Assembly: GCF_013302895.1 (NCBI RefSeq)
Contig: NZ_VJOK01000001.1
Location: forward strand, 261,566 to 325,565
Direction: 5' to 3'
Length of the DNA: 64,000 bases
DNA from: Streptomyces albus subsp. chlorinus
Lineage (GTDB): Bacteria > Actinomycetota > Actinomycetes > Streptomycetales > Streptomycetaceae
Each line of letters starts with the position of its first letter. Within the stretch, counting starts at the first letter, position 1. Below the pieces are notes generated by a model, which worked only from the letters and a program-made list of their open reading frames with translations, ran no database searches and had not been told where the DNA came from. Below, piece by piece: positions 16,573 through 25,221 of this stretch. The position numbers and the translations under genes were made by a program.

Positions 16573-17607
16573 CTACCGGGCGCCGCCGTCGCGCCGTGTC
16601 GAGGCCCGGAAGCGCAGGTCGGGGCCGATGACGACGGGCCCGTCCGGTGTCGCGGCACCGGCGAGTCTGGCGAGCATCAACTCCACACCGGCCGCGGCGA
16701 GTTGCTCGTGGCTGAGGTCCATCGCGGTGATCGGGGGGGTGGACAGCCGGGAGTGCTCCGAGTCGGTCAGCGCCGCGACCATCAGGTCCTCGGGGACACG
16801 GAGGTCCAGCTCCCGCGCGATCTGGACGACGATGGCGGCGAAGTCGCTGGTGGCCACCACCACGGCGTCCGGACGGCGCGGGACGGTGAGCAGCCGGCGG
16901 ATGCGGGTCGCCGCACTGTCCGCGCTGAGGCTCTCGCTGAGCAGCTCGGTGCGTGCCCGGTGCCCGTGCCGTTCGCACCAGGCGTGGTACGTCTCGCGGG
17001 TGCGCCGGTTCCAGGCGTTGTCCTCGCCGCCGGTGAACAGGGTGACCCGGTCGGCGCCCTGCTCGCGGAGGTGGTCCAGCAGGCCGGAGACCGCGGTGGA
17101 GTAGTCGAGCCGGACGGCCCAGGGCAGCTCCGGCCGCTCCGGGTCCTCCTCGATGGTGACGAGCGGGACGTTCCGCCGCAGCAGTTCGGTCACCACGCTG
17201 TCCCCGCCGTACGGGTGGGCGACGATGCAGCCGTCCATCGGCACGCTGGCCACGGCCGGGTCGTCCAGTTCGGGAACGTGGATCAGCCCCACCTTGCGCC
17301 GCAGCATCTCGGTGGCGACCGAGCCCACCAGCCGGTTGAAGGTCTCGGCGCGGTCGCGGGTGTGCGCGACGGCGAAGCGCGGGCGCAGGACGAGCCCGAC
17401 GAGGCCGGAGCGGCCGGTGCGCAGCGAACGGGCGCTCGGGTTCGCCTCGTACCCCAGCTCGGCCGCCGCCTTGAGGACGCGGTCCCTGGTCGCCCGGGAG
17501 ATCGGCCTGAGCCCGGAGAAGGTGTGCGAGACGGTGCTGATCGACACCTCGGCCCGTTCGGCGACGTCCCGGATGGTGACCTTGCGTTTGGAGGTTCTGC
17601 CGCCCAC
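16573..17607 (-). CDS. LacI-family repressor of the hyu operon
   Basis: 344 residues from GTG at 17607, chosen because AAAGGAG lies nine bases upstream; ATG 17655 would add 16 residues without such a site. HTH KVTIRDVAERAEVSISTVSHTFSG at residues ~9-32, hinge ATRDRVLKAAAELGYEANPSARSLRTG, then a periplasmic-binding-type sensor domain (DGCIVAHPYGGDS, VVVATSDFAAIVV). Divergent from the MFS/hyuA/hyuB operon, where a TCAAAA/TTTTGA operator overlaps the promoter exit. Likely inducer is the operon's substrate. Confidence 0.92.
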   Translation of the reverse strand: MGGRTSKRKVTIRDVAERAEVSISTVSHTFSGLRPISRATRDRVLKAAAELGYEANPSARSLRTGRSGLVGLVLRPRFAVAHTRDRAETFNRLVGSVATEMLRRKVGLIHVPELDDPAVASVPMDGCIVAHPYGGDSVVTELLRRNVPLVTIEEDPERPELPWAVRLDYSTAVSGLLDHLREQGADRVTLFTGGEDNAWNRRTRETYHAWCERHGHRARTELLSESLSADSAATRIRRLLTVPRRPDAVVVATSDFAAIVVQIARELDLRVPEDLMVAALTDSEHSRLSTPPITAMDLSHEQLAAAGVELMLARLAGAATPDGPVVIGPDLRFRASTRRDGGAR

Positions 17608-17705
17608 CGGCGTCGACTCCTTTCGGCCTCCTCGGTCGGACCAAGTATCGCCCATGCCCGGCGCACACGTGGCGGGTGGTCGCCGGATGCCCTTCCGCAC
17701 GACTC

Positions 17706-17735
17706 TTGACAGTCCGAGGCGGGGAGTCCCAGGGT
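17706..17735 (+). promoter_or_regulatory. promoter of the MFS-hyuAB operon
   Basis: Consensus -35 TTGACA at 17706-17711 and CAGGGT at 17730-17735 with an 18-base spacer. Transcription would start near 17742, five bases before the LacI-type operator and about 29 bases before the MFS ATG. Confidence 0.6.
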
Positions 17736-17746
17736 GGCCGCACGCG

Positions 17747-17760
17747 TCAAAACCTTTTGA
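17747..17760. promoter_or_regulatory. LacI-family operator TCAAAACCTTTTGA
   Basis: Six-base arms TCAAAA/TTTTGA around a CC centre form an AT-rich island in very GC-rich DNA, directly after the promoter. LacI-family sites have this form, usually with a CG centre. The adjacent repressor gene is at 16573-17607. Confidence 0.7.
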
Positions 17761-17770
17761 TGGGATCGCG

Positions 17771-19114
17771 ATGACTCCTTCGAGCGGCTCCCTCCTGGGA
17801 GAAGACCCGGGAAGATCCACCGAACCACGGACCGTCGGCGAGGTCTGCGACGGCATGCGACTCGGCCCGGCACATCTGGTCGCCGGTTCCGTACTGTTCT
17901 TCGCGTTCGTCGTCGAGGCATGGGAGCAGGTCGGCCTCGTCTACGTGTCGGACGGCATCGCGGCGGACTTCGGCATCGGCAACACCCGGCTGGGCTGGGC
18001 CCTGTCGGCCGTCGCGTTCGGGATGGTGCCCGGCGCGCTGCTGTGGGGCAGGCTCATCGACAGGCTCGGCCGCCGCCGGGTGGCCGTCTCCAGCCTGCTG
18101 CTCTACGCCCTGCTCGCGCTGCTCGCCGGGCTGTCGCCGGCCTTCTGGCCGTTCCTCGTGCTGCGGTGCCTGTCCGGGATGGCCTTCGGCGGTGTCTACA
18201 CCGTGACGTTCCCCTACTTCCTGGAACTCCTGCCGACCAGATGGCGCGGGCAGGGCGCGGTCGCGCTGTCGATCGGCTTCCCCGTCGGCACGCTGCTGTG
18301 CATCGGAGTGAGCCAGACCCTCGGCGCGGTCAGCTGGCGGCTGGTCGCGGTGGTGGCCGCGCTGGCCGGCCTGTGGGCCCTGGCGATCCGGCGGTGGGTG
18401 CCCGAGTCGCCGTACTGGCTGGCCCGCCAGGAACGCCATGCCGAGGCCGTCCAGGTGCTGCGGCGGCTGGGCAGCCCGGTCCCCGAGGGTACGCGCTTCG
18501 CCCACGACGACGGACGCACCGGCACCCTGCGCAGCCTGTTCACTCCCCCGCTGCGCCGTCGGTTCCTGCTGCTGCTCGTCGTCTCGTTCGCGTTCAGCTG
18601 GGGCTACTGGGGGCTGCAGACCTGGCTGCCGGTGCTGCTGGAGAGCAAGGGGCTGAGCATGTCCGGCGCGGTGGGGTTCGTGGCCCTCACCCAACTCGTC
18701 TCGGTGCCGGGGTACGTGCTCGCCGCGTGGCTCACCCGCCGGTTCGGCCGCAAACCCGTCTTCCTCACCTTCGCCTTCGTCTCGGCCGTGGGCGGCCTGC
18801 TGTTCGGCTTCGCCACCAGCCAGACCCAGACGTACGCCGGCAACCTCCTGCTGTCCTTCGTCTCGCTCGGCGCGTGGGGCATCTGGAACACCTGGTCCGG
18901 AGAGATCCTCCCGACCGGGCTGCGCGGGATCGGCTACTCCTGGGTGACGGCGGCGATCCTGCTGGCCAACACCCTCTCGGCGCCCGTCATCGGCGCCCTG
19001 ATGGACAGCGGCCTGGCCACCGGGGTCACCGTCGGCTCGATCATGGCCTTCCTGGTCGTCGCACTGCTCGCCGCCCTCCCGATCCAGGAGACCGAGGGCC
19101 GCGCCCTCGACTGA
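17771..19114 (+). CDS. MFS transporter of the hyu operon
   Basis: 447 residues, about twelve transmembrane segments after a ~35-residue cytoplasmic N-terminus. Marks: GRLIDRLGRRRVAVSSLLL (loop 2-3), RCLSGMAFGGVYTVTFPYFLELLP, a PESPYWLARQ motif after helix 6, and TRRFGRKPVFL in the second half. These fit the sugar/aromatic-acid symporter branches. ATG 17771 starts the operon followed by hyuA (72-base gap) and hyuB, so it likely imports a hydantoin, oxoproline or related cyclic amide. Confidence 0.92.
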   Translation: MTPSSGSLLGEDPGRSTEPRTVGEVCDGMRLGPAHLVAGSVLFFAFVVEAWEQVGLVYVSDGIAADFGIGNTRLGWALSAVAFGMVPGALLWGRLIDRLGRRRVAVSSLLLYALLALLAGLSPAFWPFLVLRCLSGMAFGGVYTVTFPYFLELLPTRWRGQGAVALSIGFPVGTLLCIGVSQTLGAVSWRLVAVVAALAGLWALAIRRWVPESPYWLARQERHAEAVQVLRRLGSPVPEGTRFAHDDGRTGTLRSLFTPPLRRRFLLLLVVSFAFSWGYWGLQTWLPVLLESKGLSMSGAVGFVALTQLVSVPGYVLAAWLTRRFGRKPVFLTFAFVSAVGGLLFGFATSQTQTYAGNLLLSFVSLGAWGIWNTWSGEILPTGLRGIGYSWVTAAILLANTLSAPVIGALMDSGLATGVTVGSIMAFLVVALLAALPIQETEGRALD

Positions 19115-19186
19115 CACCGAGCCCCGCGGCTTCCGGCGGCGGTGGCACACACGAACCCGATCCACCCTCAGCGGTAAGGAGTTGCG

Positions 19187-21244
19187 ATGACATACCGGGT
19201 CGCCATGGACATCGGTGGCACGTTCACCGATGTCGTCACCTTCGACTCGGCCTCACGCCAGGTCCGCGCGGGAAAGGTCCTGACCACACCGGACGACCTG
19301 GCCCGCGGGGTCTTCGACGCGCTGGAGCGGTTCCGGCTCCCGTTCGACGAGGTCTCCTTCTTCGTCCACGGCACCACGCAGGGCCTCAACGCCCTCCTGG
19401 AGCGCCGGGGCGCCAACGTGCTGATCGTCACCTCGCGCGGCATCGGCGACGTCTACCGGATCGCCCGCGGAAACCGGGAGCGGCTCTTCGACCTGCACTA
19501 CCGCAAGCCGACGCCGCTGGTGCCGCGCGAGGCCGTCGTGGAGGTGGGCGGCCGCTTCGACGCCACGGGCGAGGAGCTGGAGCCGCTGGACGAGGACGCC
19601 GTCCGCCTGGCGGCCGAGCGGGTACGCGACGAGGGCTTCGACGCCGTGGCCGTGTGCTTCCTGTTCGCCTTCCGCAACGCGGAGCACGAGCGCCGGGCGG
19701 GCCGCATCCTGCGGGAGGAACTCGGCGAGGACCGGCTGGTCGTCCTCTCGCACGAGGTCGCCCCCGAATGGCGCGAGTACGAGCGGACGTCGACGACCGC
19801 CATGGAGGCGTACACCGGGCCGTCGGTGCACCGGTACCTCGACAGGATCGAGGCACGCTTCACCGACAAGGGCCTCGACGTCCCCGTGCACGTGATGCAG
19901 TCCTCCGGCGGGCTCGTCAACGCGGACTTCGCCCGGCGGCACCCGCTCCAGACGCTGCTGTCCGGACCTGTCGGCGGCACCATGGGCGGGGTCGCGGTGA
20001 GCGAACTGCTGGACCGTCCGAACATCATCTGCGTCGACATGGGCGGGACCTCCTTCGACGTCTCGCTCGTCATGGACCACGAGGCGGACGTGTCCCCGAG
20101 CGGCAGTTGCGAGGGGTTCCCCGTGCTGATGCCGATGGTCAATCTGCACACCATCGGCGCGGGAGGCGGTTCCCTGGCCTACGCGGAGGGCACGGCGCTG
20201 CGGGTCGGCCCGGAGTCCGCCGGGGCCGTGCCCGGGCCCGCCTGCTACGGGCGCGGCGGCAGCCGGGCGACCGTCACCGATGCCAACTGCGTGCTCGGCA
20301 GGGTCGATGCCGGCTCCTTCGCCGGCGGCGGGATGAAACTCGACCTGGACGCCGCGCACCGGGCCGTGGCGGCGCTGGCGGAAGAGCTGGACATGGACAC
20401 GGTCGAGCTGGCCTCCGGTATCTGCGACGTCGGCAACGCCAAGATGGCGCAGGCCATCCGCACACTGACCGTGGAACACGGCCGGGAGCCGGGGCAGTTC
20501 GCCCTTCTCGCCTTCGGCGGCGCGGGGCCCATGCACGCGGCGTTCATCGCCCGGGAGATCGGGATCACCGAGGTGGTCGTCCCCCGGTTCCCCGGCGCCT
20601 TCTCCGCATGGGGGATGCTGGAGTCCGACGTGCGGCGCGACTTCAGCACGCAGTTCCTGGCCACGAACGACACTCTCGACACCACCGCTCTGGCCGAGGC
20701 ACTGGAGAGGCTGCGCGGCCAGGCGGACGAGGCCCTGACCGAGCAGGGCATCGACCCGGCCGACCGGTCCGTCACCCACGGCATCGACATGCGCTACGAG
20801 AGTCAGGACTACACACTGACCGTGCCGATCCTGGACACCGACGAGGTGACCGGCACCGGCTTCGTCGAGATCCTCCAACAGCGCTTCGCCGAAGCGCACC
20901 ACAAGCGCTACGGCCACGCCACCCCGGGCGCCCCGGTGCAGTTCGTCGCCCTGCGCACCACCGGACACGGGCGGGTGGAGCGCGCGCACAGCGAGGCCGA
21001 GGCCCCCACCGGCCCGGCCCCGTCCCCCGTCACCCGGGATGTCGTCTTCGACGGCACGACCCGGCCCACCACCGTCGTCGCCCGGTCCGCACTGCCCGTG
21101 GGCACGCGGCTCGCCGGCCCGGCCATCGTGCACGAGGAGACATCCACGACGGTCGTACCCCCGGACGCCGAACTGCGCGTCGACGACAACGAGTTCCTGA
21201 TCATCACCCTCGCCGCGCGGCCGGAAGCGGAGGACCTGGCATGA
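19187..21244 (+). CDS. hyuA: hydantoinase/oxoprolinase family subunit A
   Basis: 685 residues of the HyuA family. N-terminal AMDIGGTFTDVV is the ASKHA-fold nucleotide loop; ICVDMGGTSFDVS (~residues 282-294) is the second phosphate loop, and GAGGGSLAY plus PGPACYGRGG follow. These proteins pair with HyuB to hydrolyse N-methylhydantoin, 5-oxoproline or carboxylate acetophenone using ATP. The particular substrate cannot be assigned. AAGGAG precedes ATG 19187, and its TGA overlaps the hyuB ATG. Confidence 0.93.
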   Translation: MTYRVAMDIGGTFTDVVTFDSASRQVRAGKVLTTPDDLARGVFDALERFRLPFDEVSFFVHGTTQGLNALLERRGANVLIVTSRGIGDVYRIARGNRERLFDLHYRKPTPLVPREAVVEVGGRFDATGEELEPLDEDAVRLAAERVRDEGFDAVAVCFLFAFRNAEHERRAGRILREELGEDRLVVLSHEVAPEWREYERTSTTAMEAYTGPSVHRYLDRIEARFTDKGLDVPVHVMQSSGGLVNADFARRHPLQTLLSGPVGGTMGGVAVSELLDRPNIICVDMGGTSFDVSLVMDHEADVSPSGSCEGFPVLMPMVNLHTIGAGGGSLAYAEGTALRVGPESAGAVPGPACYGRGGSRATVTDANCVLGRVDAGSFAGGGMKLDLDAAHRAVAALAEELDMDTVELASGICDVGNAKMAQAIRTLTVEHGREPGQFALLAFGGAGPMHAAFIAREIGITEVVVPRFPGAFSAWGMLESDVRRDFSTQFLATNDTLDTTALAEALERLRGQADEALTEQGIDPADRSVTHGIDMRYESQDYTLTVPILDTDEVTGTGFVEILQQRFAEAHHKRYGHATPGAPVQFVALRTTGHGRVERAHSEAEAPTGPAPSPVTRDVVFDGTTRPTTVVARSALPVGTRLAGPAIVHEETSTTVVPPDAELRVDDNEFLIITLAARPEAEDLA

Positions 21245-22878
21245 CCATCAGCCCCGTCACCACCGAAATCATCCGCTCGGCACTGATCCAGGCGGCCGAG
21301 GACATGAACACCACCCTCATCCGGTCCGCGTACACGCCGACGATCTACGAGGGCAAGGACTGCGCCGTCGCGCTGCTGGACCGCCAACACCGGGTCCTCG
21401 GCCAGTCGTCCGGGCTGCCGATCTTCCTGGGCAACCTGGAGGAGTGCTCCCGTCGCACCGAGGAGGAGTTCGGTCCGCAGGTGTGGCAGCCCGGCGACGT
21501 GTGGGTCCTCAACGACTCCTACATCGGCGGCACCCACCTGAACGACTGCACCGTCTACGCGCCCATTTTCGTCGGCGGGGAACGCGTCGGTTTCGCCGCC
21601 TCGCGCGCCCACTGGATCGACATGGGCTCCAAGGACCCCGGCGGTTCGATGGACTCGACCACCATCTACCAGGAGGGCCTGCGCATGGGGCCCACCCGGA
21701 TCGTCGCCGGTGGCGAGGAGTGCGCCGACGTGGTGCGGCTGATCGCGACCAACGTCCGCTTCCCCGACGTGACGCTCGGGGACATGCGCGCCCAGGTCGC
21801 CTGCGCCCGCATGGGGGTGCGGCGCCTGGGTGAGCTGTTCGCCAGATACGGCGCGGCCACCATCGAGGAGGCCAGGCAGGAGATCTTCGCGCAGACCGAG
21901 CGGCTGGAACGGCAGCGGATCGCCGAGATCCCCGACGGCACCTACGAGGCCACCGGTCACCTCGACAACGACGGCATCGACCTGGCGGTTCCGCTGGAGG
22001 TCACGGTGCGGGTCACCATCGCGGGCGAGCGCATGACGATCGACCTGACCGACTGCGCGGACCAGACCACCGGGCCGGTCAACTGCGGTCGCGCCCAGGC
22101 CGTTTCGGCCGCGCGCGTAGGCTACAAACTGCTGATCTCCCCCGCGGTCAGCCTGAACGGCGGCTCCTTCGCGCCGCTCGACGTGCTGGTGCGGGACGGG
22201 TCCATGCTCGGAGCCGGCGAGCCGGCGGCATGCCAGTACTACTACTCCAGCCTGGGCATGCTCATCGACCTCATCGTCAAAGCGCTGGCACCGGTGATGC
22301 CCGACAAGGCCGCCGCCGCCAGCTACGGCGACTCGATGATCGTGCAGTTCGCCGGCCACAACCCGCGCACCGGCAAGCCGTTCGTCACCCTTGAGGCCAC
22401 GGTCGGCGGATGGGGCGCGTGGCGGGGCGGCGACGGCGAGAGTGCGCTGATCAACAACGTCAACGGCTCGCTGTGCGACCTGCCCATCGAGGTGTTCGAG
22501 ACGCTCTATCCCGCGCGGGTCACCGAGTACCGCATCCGGCAGGGCTCCGGCGGCGCGGGGAGGTGGCGCGGCGGCGACGGCGTGGTGCGTGAGTACGTCA
22601 TGGAAGCCGACCAGGACCTCTCGCTGTGGTGGGAGCGTTCCGTCACCCCGGCGTGGGGGCTCGCCGGCGGCCGGCCGGGCACACCACCCCGTGTGGTGCT
22701 CAACCCCGGCACCGGGAACGCCCGCGACCTGCTCAAGGCCAACAGCCTGCGGGTGCGCAAGGGCGACGTGCTGCGCTGCGAGTCCGGCGGAGGCGGGGGC
22801 TACGGGGACCCGGCCGAACGCGCGGCGGAGGGGAATCACGCGGTGGACGGGGATCACGCGGCATCACGGAGGGGGTGA
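21241..22878 (+). CDS. hyuB: hydantoinase/oxoprolinase family subunit B
   Basis: 545 residues of the HyuB family: TEIIRSALIQAAEDMNTTLIRSAYTP at the N-terminus, DVWVLNDSYIGGTHLNDCTVYAPIF (~residues 86-110), AHWIDMGSKDPGG and the C-terminal RQGSGGAGRWRGGDGVVRE block. It is the second subunit of the ATP-dependent amidohydrolase with HyuA. ATG 21241 overlaps the hyuA TGA (ATGA), consistent with a 1:1 complex. A GC hairpin follows the stop. Confidence 0.93.
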   Translation: MTISPVTTEIIRSALIQAAEDMNTTLIRSAYTPTIYEGKDCAVALLDRQHRVLGQSSGLPIFLGNLEECSRRTEEEFGPQVWQPGDVWVLNDSYIGGTHLNDCTVYAPIFVGGERVGFAASRAHWIDMGSKDPGGSMDSTTIYQEGLRMGPTRIVAGGEECADVVRLIATNVRFPDVTLGDMRAQVACARMGVRRLGELFARYGAATIEEARQEIFAQTERLERQRIAEIPDGTYEATGHLDNDGIDLAVPLEVTVRVTIAGERMTIDLTDCADQTTGPVNCGRAQAVSAARVGYKLLISPAVSLNGGSFAPLDVLVRDGSMLGAGEPAACQYYYSSLGMLIDLIVKALAPVMPDKAAAASYGDSMIVQFAGHNPRTGKPFVTLEATVGGWGAWRGGDGESALINNVNGSLCDLPIEVFETLYPARVTEYRIRQGSGGAGRWRGGDGVVREYVMEADQDLSLWWERSVTPAWGLAGGRPGTPPRVVLNPGTGNARDLLKANSLRVRKGDVLRCESGGGGGYGDPAERAAEGNHAVDGDHAASRRG

Positions 22879-22881
22879 GGC

Positions 22882-22917
22882 CGGGCGGGCTGTTCCCAGC
22901 CGGGAGCGGCCCGCCCG
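22882..22917 (+). terminator. terminator of the hyu operon
   Basis: Perfect 9-bp arms CGGGCGGGC (22882-22890) and GCCCGCCCG (22909-22917) start four bases after the hyuB stop, with an 18-base loop. Confidence 0.55.
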
Positions 22918-22992
22918 ACGAGGTACGGGTGCCCGAGCGATCCGGGCGGCGGAGCCGGTGATCACGGGGCGGAGCGCGGTAGATTGGCCGTC

Positions 22993-23343
22993 ATGTCTTC
23001 GGTACTTGTCATCGGTTACGACCCCCAGGCGATACCCGGTGTCGACGCGCGAGCGCTGACCGCCGCTTTCGACGCGGAGTTGGCCCGATTCGGTGAGCAC
23101 GGCATCGATGCGGCCTCGGCGCTGGTCGTCTCCGGCGAGTCGGCCGAGTCCGTCCTCGTCCCGTCACTCACCGAACGGCCCTGGCGAGTGGTGGTCATCG
23201 GCGGCGGTATCCGCAAGGAGGAGAGCTTGCTGCCGCTGTTCGAGCAGATCGTGAACCTGGTGCGCCGTCACGCGCCGCAAGCCGCCATCGCGTTCAACAC
23301 CAGCATCACGGACACCTTCGCGGCGGCGCAGCGGTGGCTCTGA
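22993..23343 (+). CDS. conserved hypothetical protein
   Basis: 116 residues from ATG 22993. It begins SSVLVIGYDPQAIPGVDA and contains VVVIGGGIRKEESLLPLFEQ and NLVRRHAPQAAIAFNTS, giving an alternating beta-alpha pattern like a small Rossmann-like or response-regulator-like fold. I recognise it as a recurring Streptomyces protein but know no family name or function. It stands alone between the hyu operon and small ORFs. Confidence 0.8.
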   Translation: MSSVLVIGYDPQAIPGVDARALTAAFDAELARFGEHGIDAASALVVSGESAESVLVPSLTERPWRVVVIGGGIRKEESLLPLFEQIVNLVRRHAPQAAIAFNTSITDTFAAAQRWL

Positions 23344-23445
23344 CCCCGTTCCGACCCCACCCCCTGCGGCGTTGCCCGAGCGGCCCCCCGCGTCCTCGCC
23401 GGGGGCGTTCTCCCGTGTCCCGCGCCCGCGGCGGGATGCCACCTC

Positions 23446-23646
23446 GTGATCGATCGCCATCAGCCGCCCGGGAACCAGTACCCCGCCCACCAGCCGCCCC
23501 ATCCACCGACGGCCGCGTACCCGCAGGCGCACCCGCGCCCCTCCCCGTACGCACAGCCGCAGCCGGCACGACAGCCGCCTTTCGTGCCGGTGCGACCGCT
23601 GCGCTCGCTGGTCGGCGCTGAGGGCGACCCGTACGGGGACACCTGA
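23446..23646 (+). CDS. small Pro/Gln-rich hypothetical protein
   Basis: 66 residues from GTG 23446, with Pro, Gln, His and Tyr making up much of it (NQYPAHQPPHPP, AYPQAHPRPSPYAQPQP). Such low-complexity segments are common at the N-termini of Streptomyces membrane proteins, so this may be a truncated leftover. No ribosome site is clear and coding is uncertain. Confidence 0.35.
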   Translation: MIDRHQPPGNQYPAHQPPHPPTAAYPQAHPRPSPYAQPQPARQPPFVPVRPLRSLVGAEGDPYGDT

Positions 23647-23779
23647 GGGCTGCGGTACGTGCGGAGCCGGGAACTGCGCCGGTGACCGGCCGCCCGGCCG
23701 CGACCACGCTGGGGCCGCGTCTGCTCGACGGTCCCGCCTCGCTGACCGCCACGGGAGCCCGGGCCCCGCCCCGTGGTGG

Positions 23780-23947
23780 TCAGCCCTGGTGCGTCTCCTG
23801 CCACCGGCTGCGCAGCCGGTCCAGCTCCCGCAGAGCCTCCGGTGTCCACACGGTGCGGCCGTGCACGAACCGGCGGATGGCCTCGTTCGCGGCCTCGCGC
23901 GGGTCCCGCTGTGCGTCCGCGCTGCTGGTGTCTGCCCCCTGGGTCAT
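23780..23947 (-). CDS. small hypothetical protein
   Basis: 55 residues from ATG 23947: a charged, helical protein ending AIRRFVHGRTVWTPEALRELDRLRSRWQETHQG. The composition and codon use look genuine. A -10-like TACACT (23955-23960, minus strand) sits about seven bases upstream of the ATG, implying a leaderless message, and TGTA/TACA half-sites flank it. The family is not recognised; small helical proteins of this sort often accompany DNA-binding or stress functions, but nothing here proves it. Confidence 0.6.
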   Translation of the reverse strand: MTQGADTSSADAQRDPREAANEAIRRFVHGRTVWTPEALRELDRLRSRWQETHQG

Positions 23948-24307
23948 GGCCAGTAGTGTACGGAGCGCATACATCACAGGCTATTAGGCGCGCAACAGTG
24001 TGATGAGAGACAAGCTGGGGCATCTGCGGATATCGCCGCGACGAAGCCCTCGGCCCGGCAGGGGCGGCTGCGGTCGGCCCTCCCGGCGAGGGCCTCACGA
24101 ACCCGTCGGCCAGACCACCACGTGGGCGACGACGACTCTCCCGGCACCAGCACCCTGGCGGGCCGGCGGCGCCCCGAGCCCGTCGCCGCGCTCTTCGCCC
24201 GCCGCCTTGGACCGCGTCGTCCTGCCGGCCGGGGACCGCCCGTGGCAACCGCGCACCGGTCCCGGAACGGGCCCCGCGCGAGGAGTGGTCCGGCCGCGCG
24301 GCCGAGG
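23948..24307. other. intergenic region without a convincing gene
   Basis: About 360 bases between the small minus-strand gene and the XRE gene. Apart from the promoter of the small gene at its left edge, only low-quality open frames are seen. A minus-strand reading around 24090-24130 looks faintly like a protein C-terminus (VVVAHVVVWPTGS) and may be a gene remnant. Confidence 0.4.
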
Positions 24308-25123
24308 CTAGGCCGCCGCCGCTGCCAGGGCGCGCAGGCCCCGGGCCGAGCGCGATCCGGGATCGGCCGTGATCAGGACGACTTCCTGGTCGTCCTCGGG
24401 GACGAGGAGCACGTCGCAGTTCAGCCGGAGTCTGCCCGCCGTCGGGTGGTCGAGCGTCTTGGTGCGGTGACCGGGGGCGTGTACCGGTCCGGTCTCCCAG
24501 ATCCGGCGGAACTCGTCACTGGCGTCGTGCAGCTCGGACAGCAGGGAGGCGAGCGCCGCGTCGTGCGGGTAGCGGGCGGCCGCCCGGCGCAGACGCGCCA
24601 CCACGATGTGCCCGGACTCCTCGGTGCTGGAGCTGTCGGGCATCCGTCCCGCACCGAGGAAGCGGCGACGGGCCAGGTTCACCGTCCCCCGTCCGAGGTC
24701 CCCGCCCAGCAGCGCCCGGGCCAGCGGATTCCAGGCGACGACGCCGTAGGCCGCGTCGGTGACGAGCGCGCCGGTCTCCGGCAAGCGCTCCAGCATCCGG
24801 GCCACGTGCGGGCGCACACGTCGCACGGCGCCCGCGGCGGGCGGCGGCACGCTCGTCCCGGCCAGGCCGAACAGGTGGCCGCGCTCGGCCGGCGTCAGGC
24901 GGAGGGCCTGGGCCAGCGCGTCCAGGACGCGGGGAGAGGGCCGGGGGCCGCGGGCCTGCTCCAGCCGGGTGTAGTAGTCGACGGATATGTGGGCCAGCTC
25001 CGCCACCTCCTCGCGGCGCAGTCCCGGGGTCCGGCGCCGGGTCCCGGTGGGCAGACCGAGCTGCCGTGGGCGCAGGGCCGTGCGGCGGTCCCGCAGGAAA
25101 CGGGCCAGTTCGTCCCGCGCCAT
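24308..25123 (-). CDS. XRE-family regulator with MmyB-like ligand domain
   Basis: 271 residues from ATG 25123, preceded by GGAGGA. HTH region residues ~2-65 includes GTRRRTPGLRREEVAELAHIS and VDYYTRLEQARG; the MmyB-like domain follows (DAAYGVVAWNPLARALLGGD, HDAALASLLSELHDASDEFRRIW, HPTAGRLRLNCDVLLVPEDD). It is the second of three such regulators here. It faces the SDR gene at 25222, and 15-base direct repeats in the gap are candidate binding sites. Confidence 0.92.
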   Translation of the reverse strand: MARDELARFLRDRRTALRPRQLGLPTGTRRRTPGLRREEVAELAHISVDYYTRLEQARGPRPSPRVLDALAQALRLTPAERGHLFGLAGTSVPPPAAGAVRRVRPHVARMLERLPETGALVTDAAYGVVAWNPLARALLGGDLGRGTVNLARRRFLGAGRMPDSSSTEESGHIVVARLRRAAARYPHDAALASLLSELHDASDEFRRIWETGPVHAPGHRTKTLDHPTAGRLRLNCDVLLVPEDDQEVVLITADPGSRSARGLRALAAAAA

Positions 25124-25141
25124 GGGCTGCCCTCCTCCGTC

Positions 25142-25181
25142 GCCTGGTACGGGTTGCTTTCCCGGTGCCTGGTACAAGTTG
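25142..25181. promoter_or_regulatory. direct repeats between XRE and SDR genes
   Basis: GCCTGGTACGGGTTG (25142-25156) and GCCTGGTACAAGTTG (25167-25181) match at 13 of 15 positions, 25 bases apart. GCCTGGTA also occurs at 1380-1387 in front of the first XRE gene, which suggests related operators. Confidence 0.5.
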
Positions 25182-25221
25182 TCCCTGGCAGGCCGGGCCG
25201 CGCCAGGGGATCGTGGCTGCC

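Noticed and set aside
15026..17743. A 905-residue minus-strand open frame
   Set aside because: Only the part from about 15763 down is the two-HTH MerR protein; the remainder is the antisense or off-frame shadow of DUF6194 and LacI.
17920..22878. A 1652-residue open frame spanning the MFS, hyuA and hyuB genes
   Set aside because: Only its last 545 residues (hyuB) match a family. The rest is low-complexity Arg/Ala/Pro sequence in the shadow of hyuA and the MFS gene.
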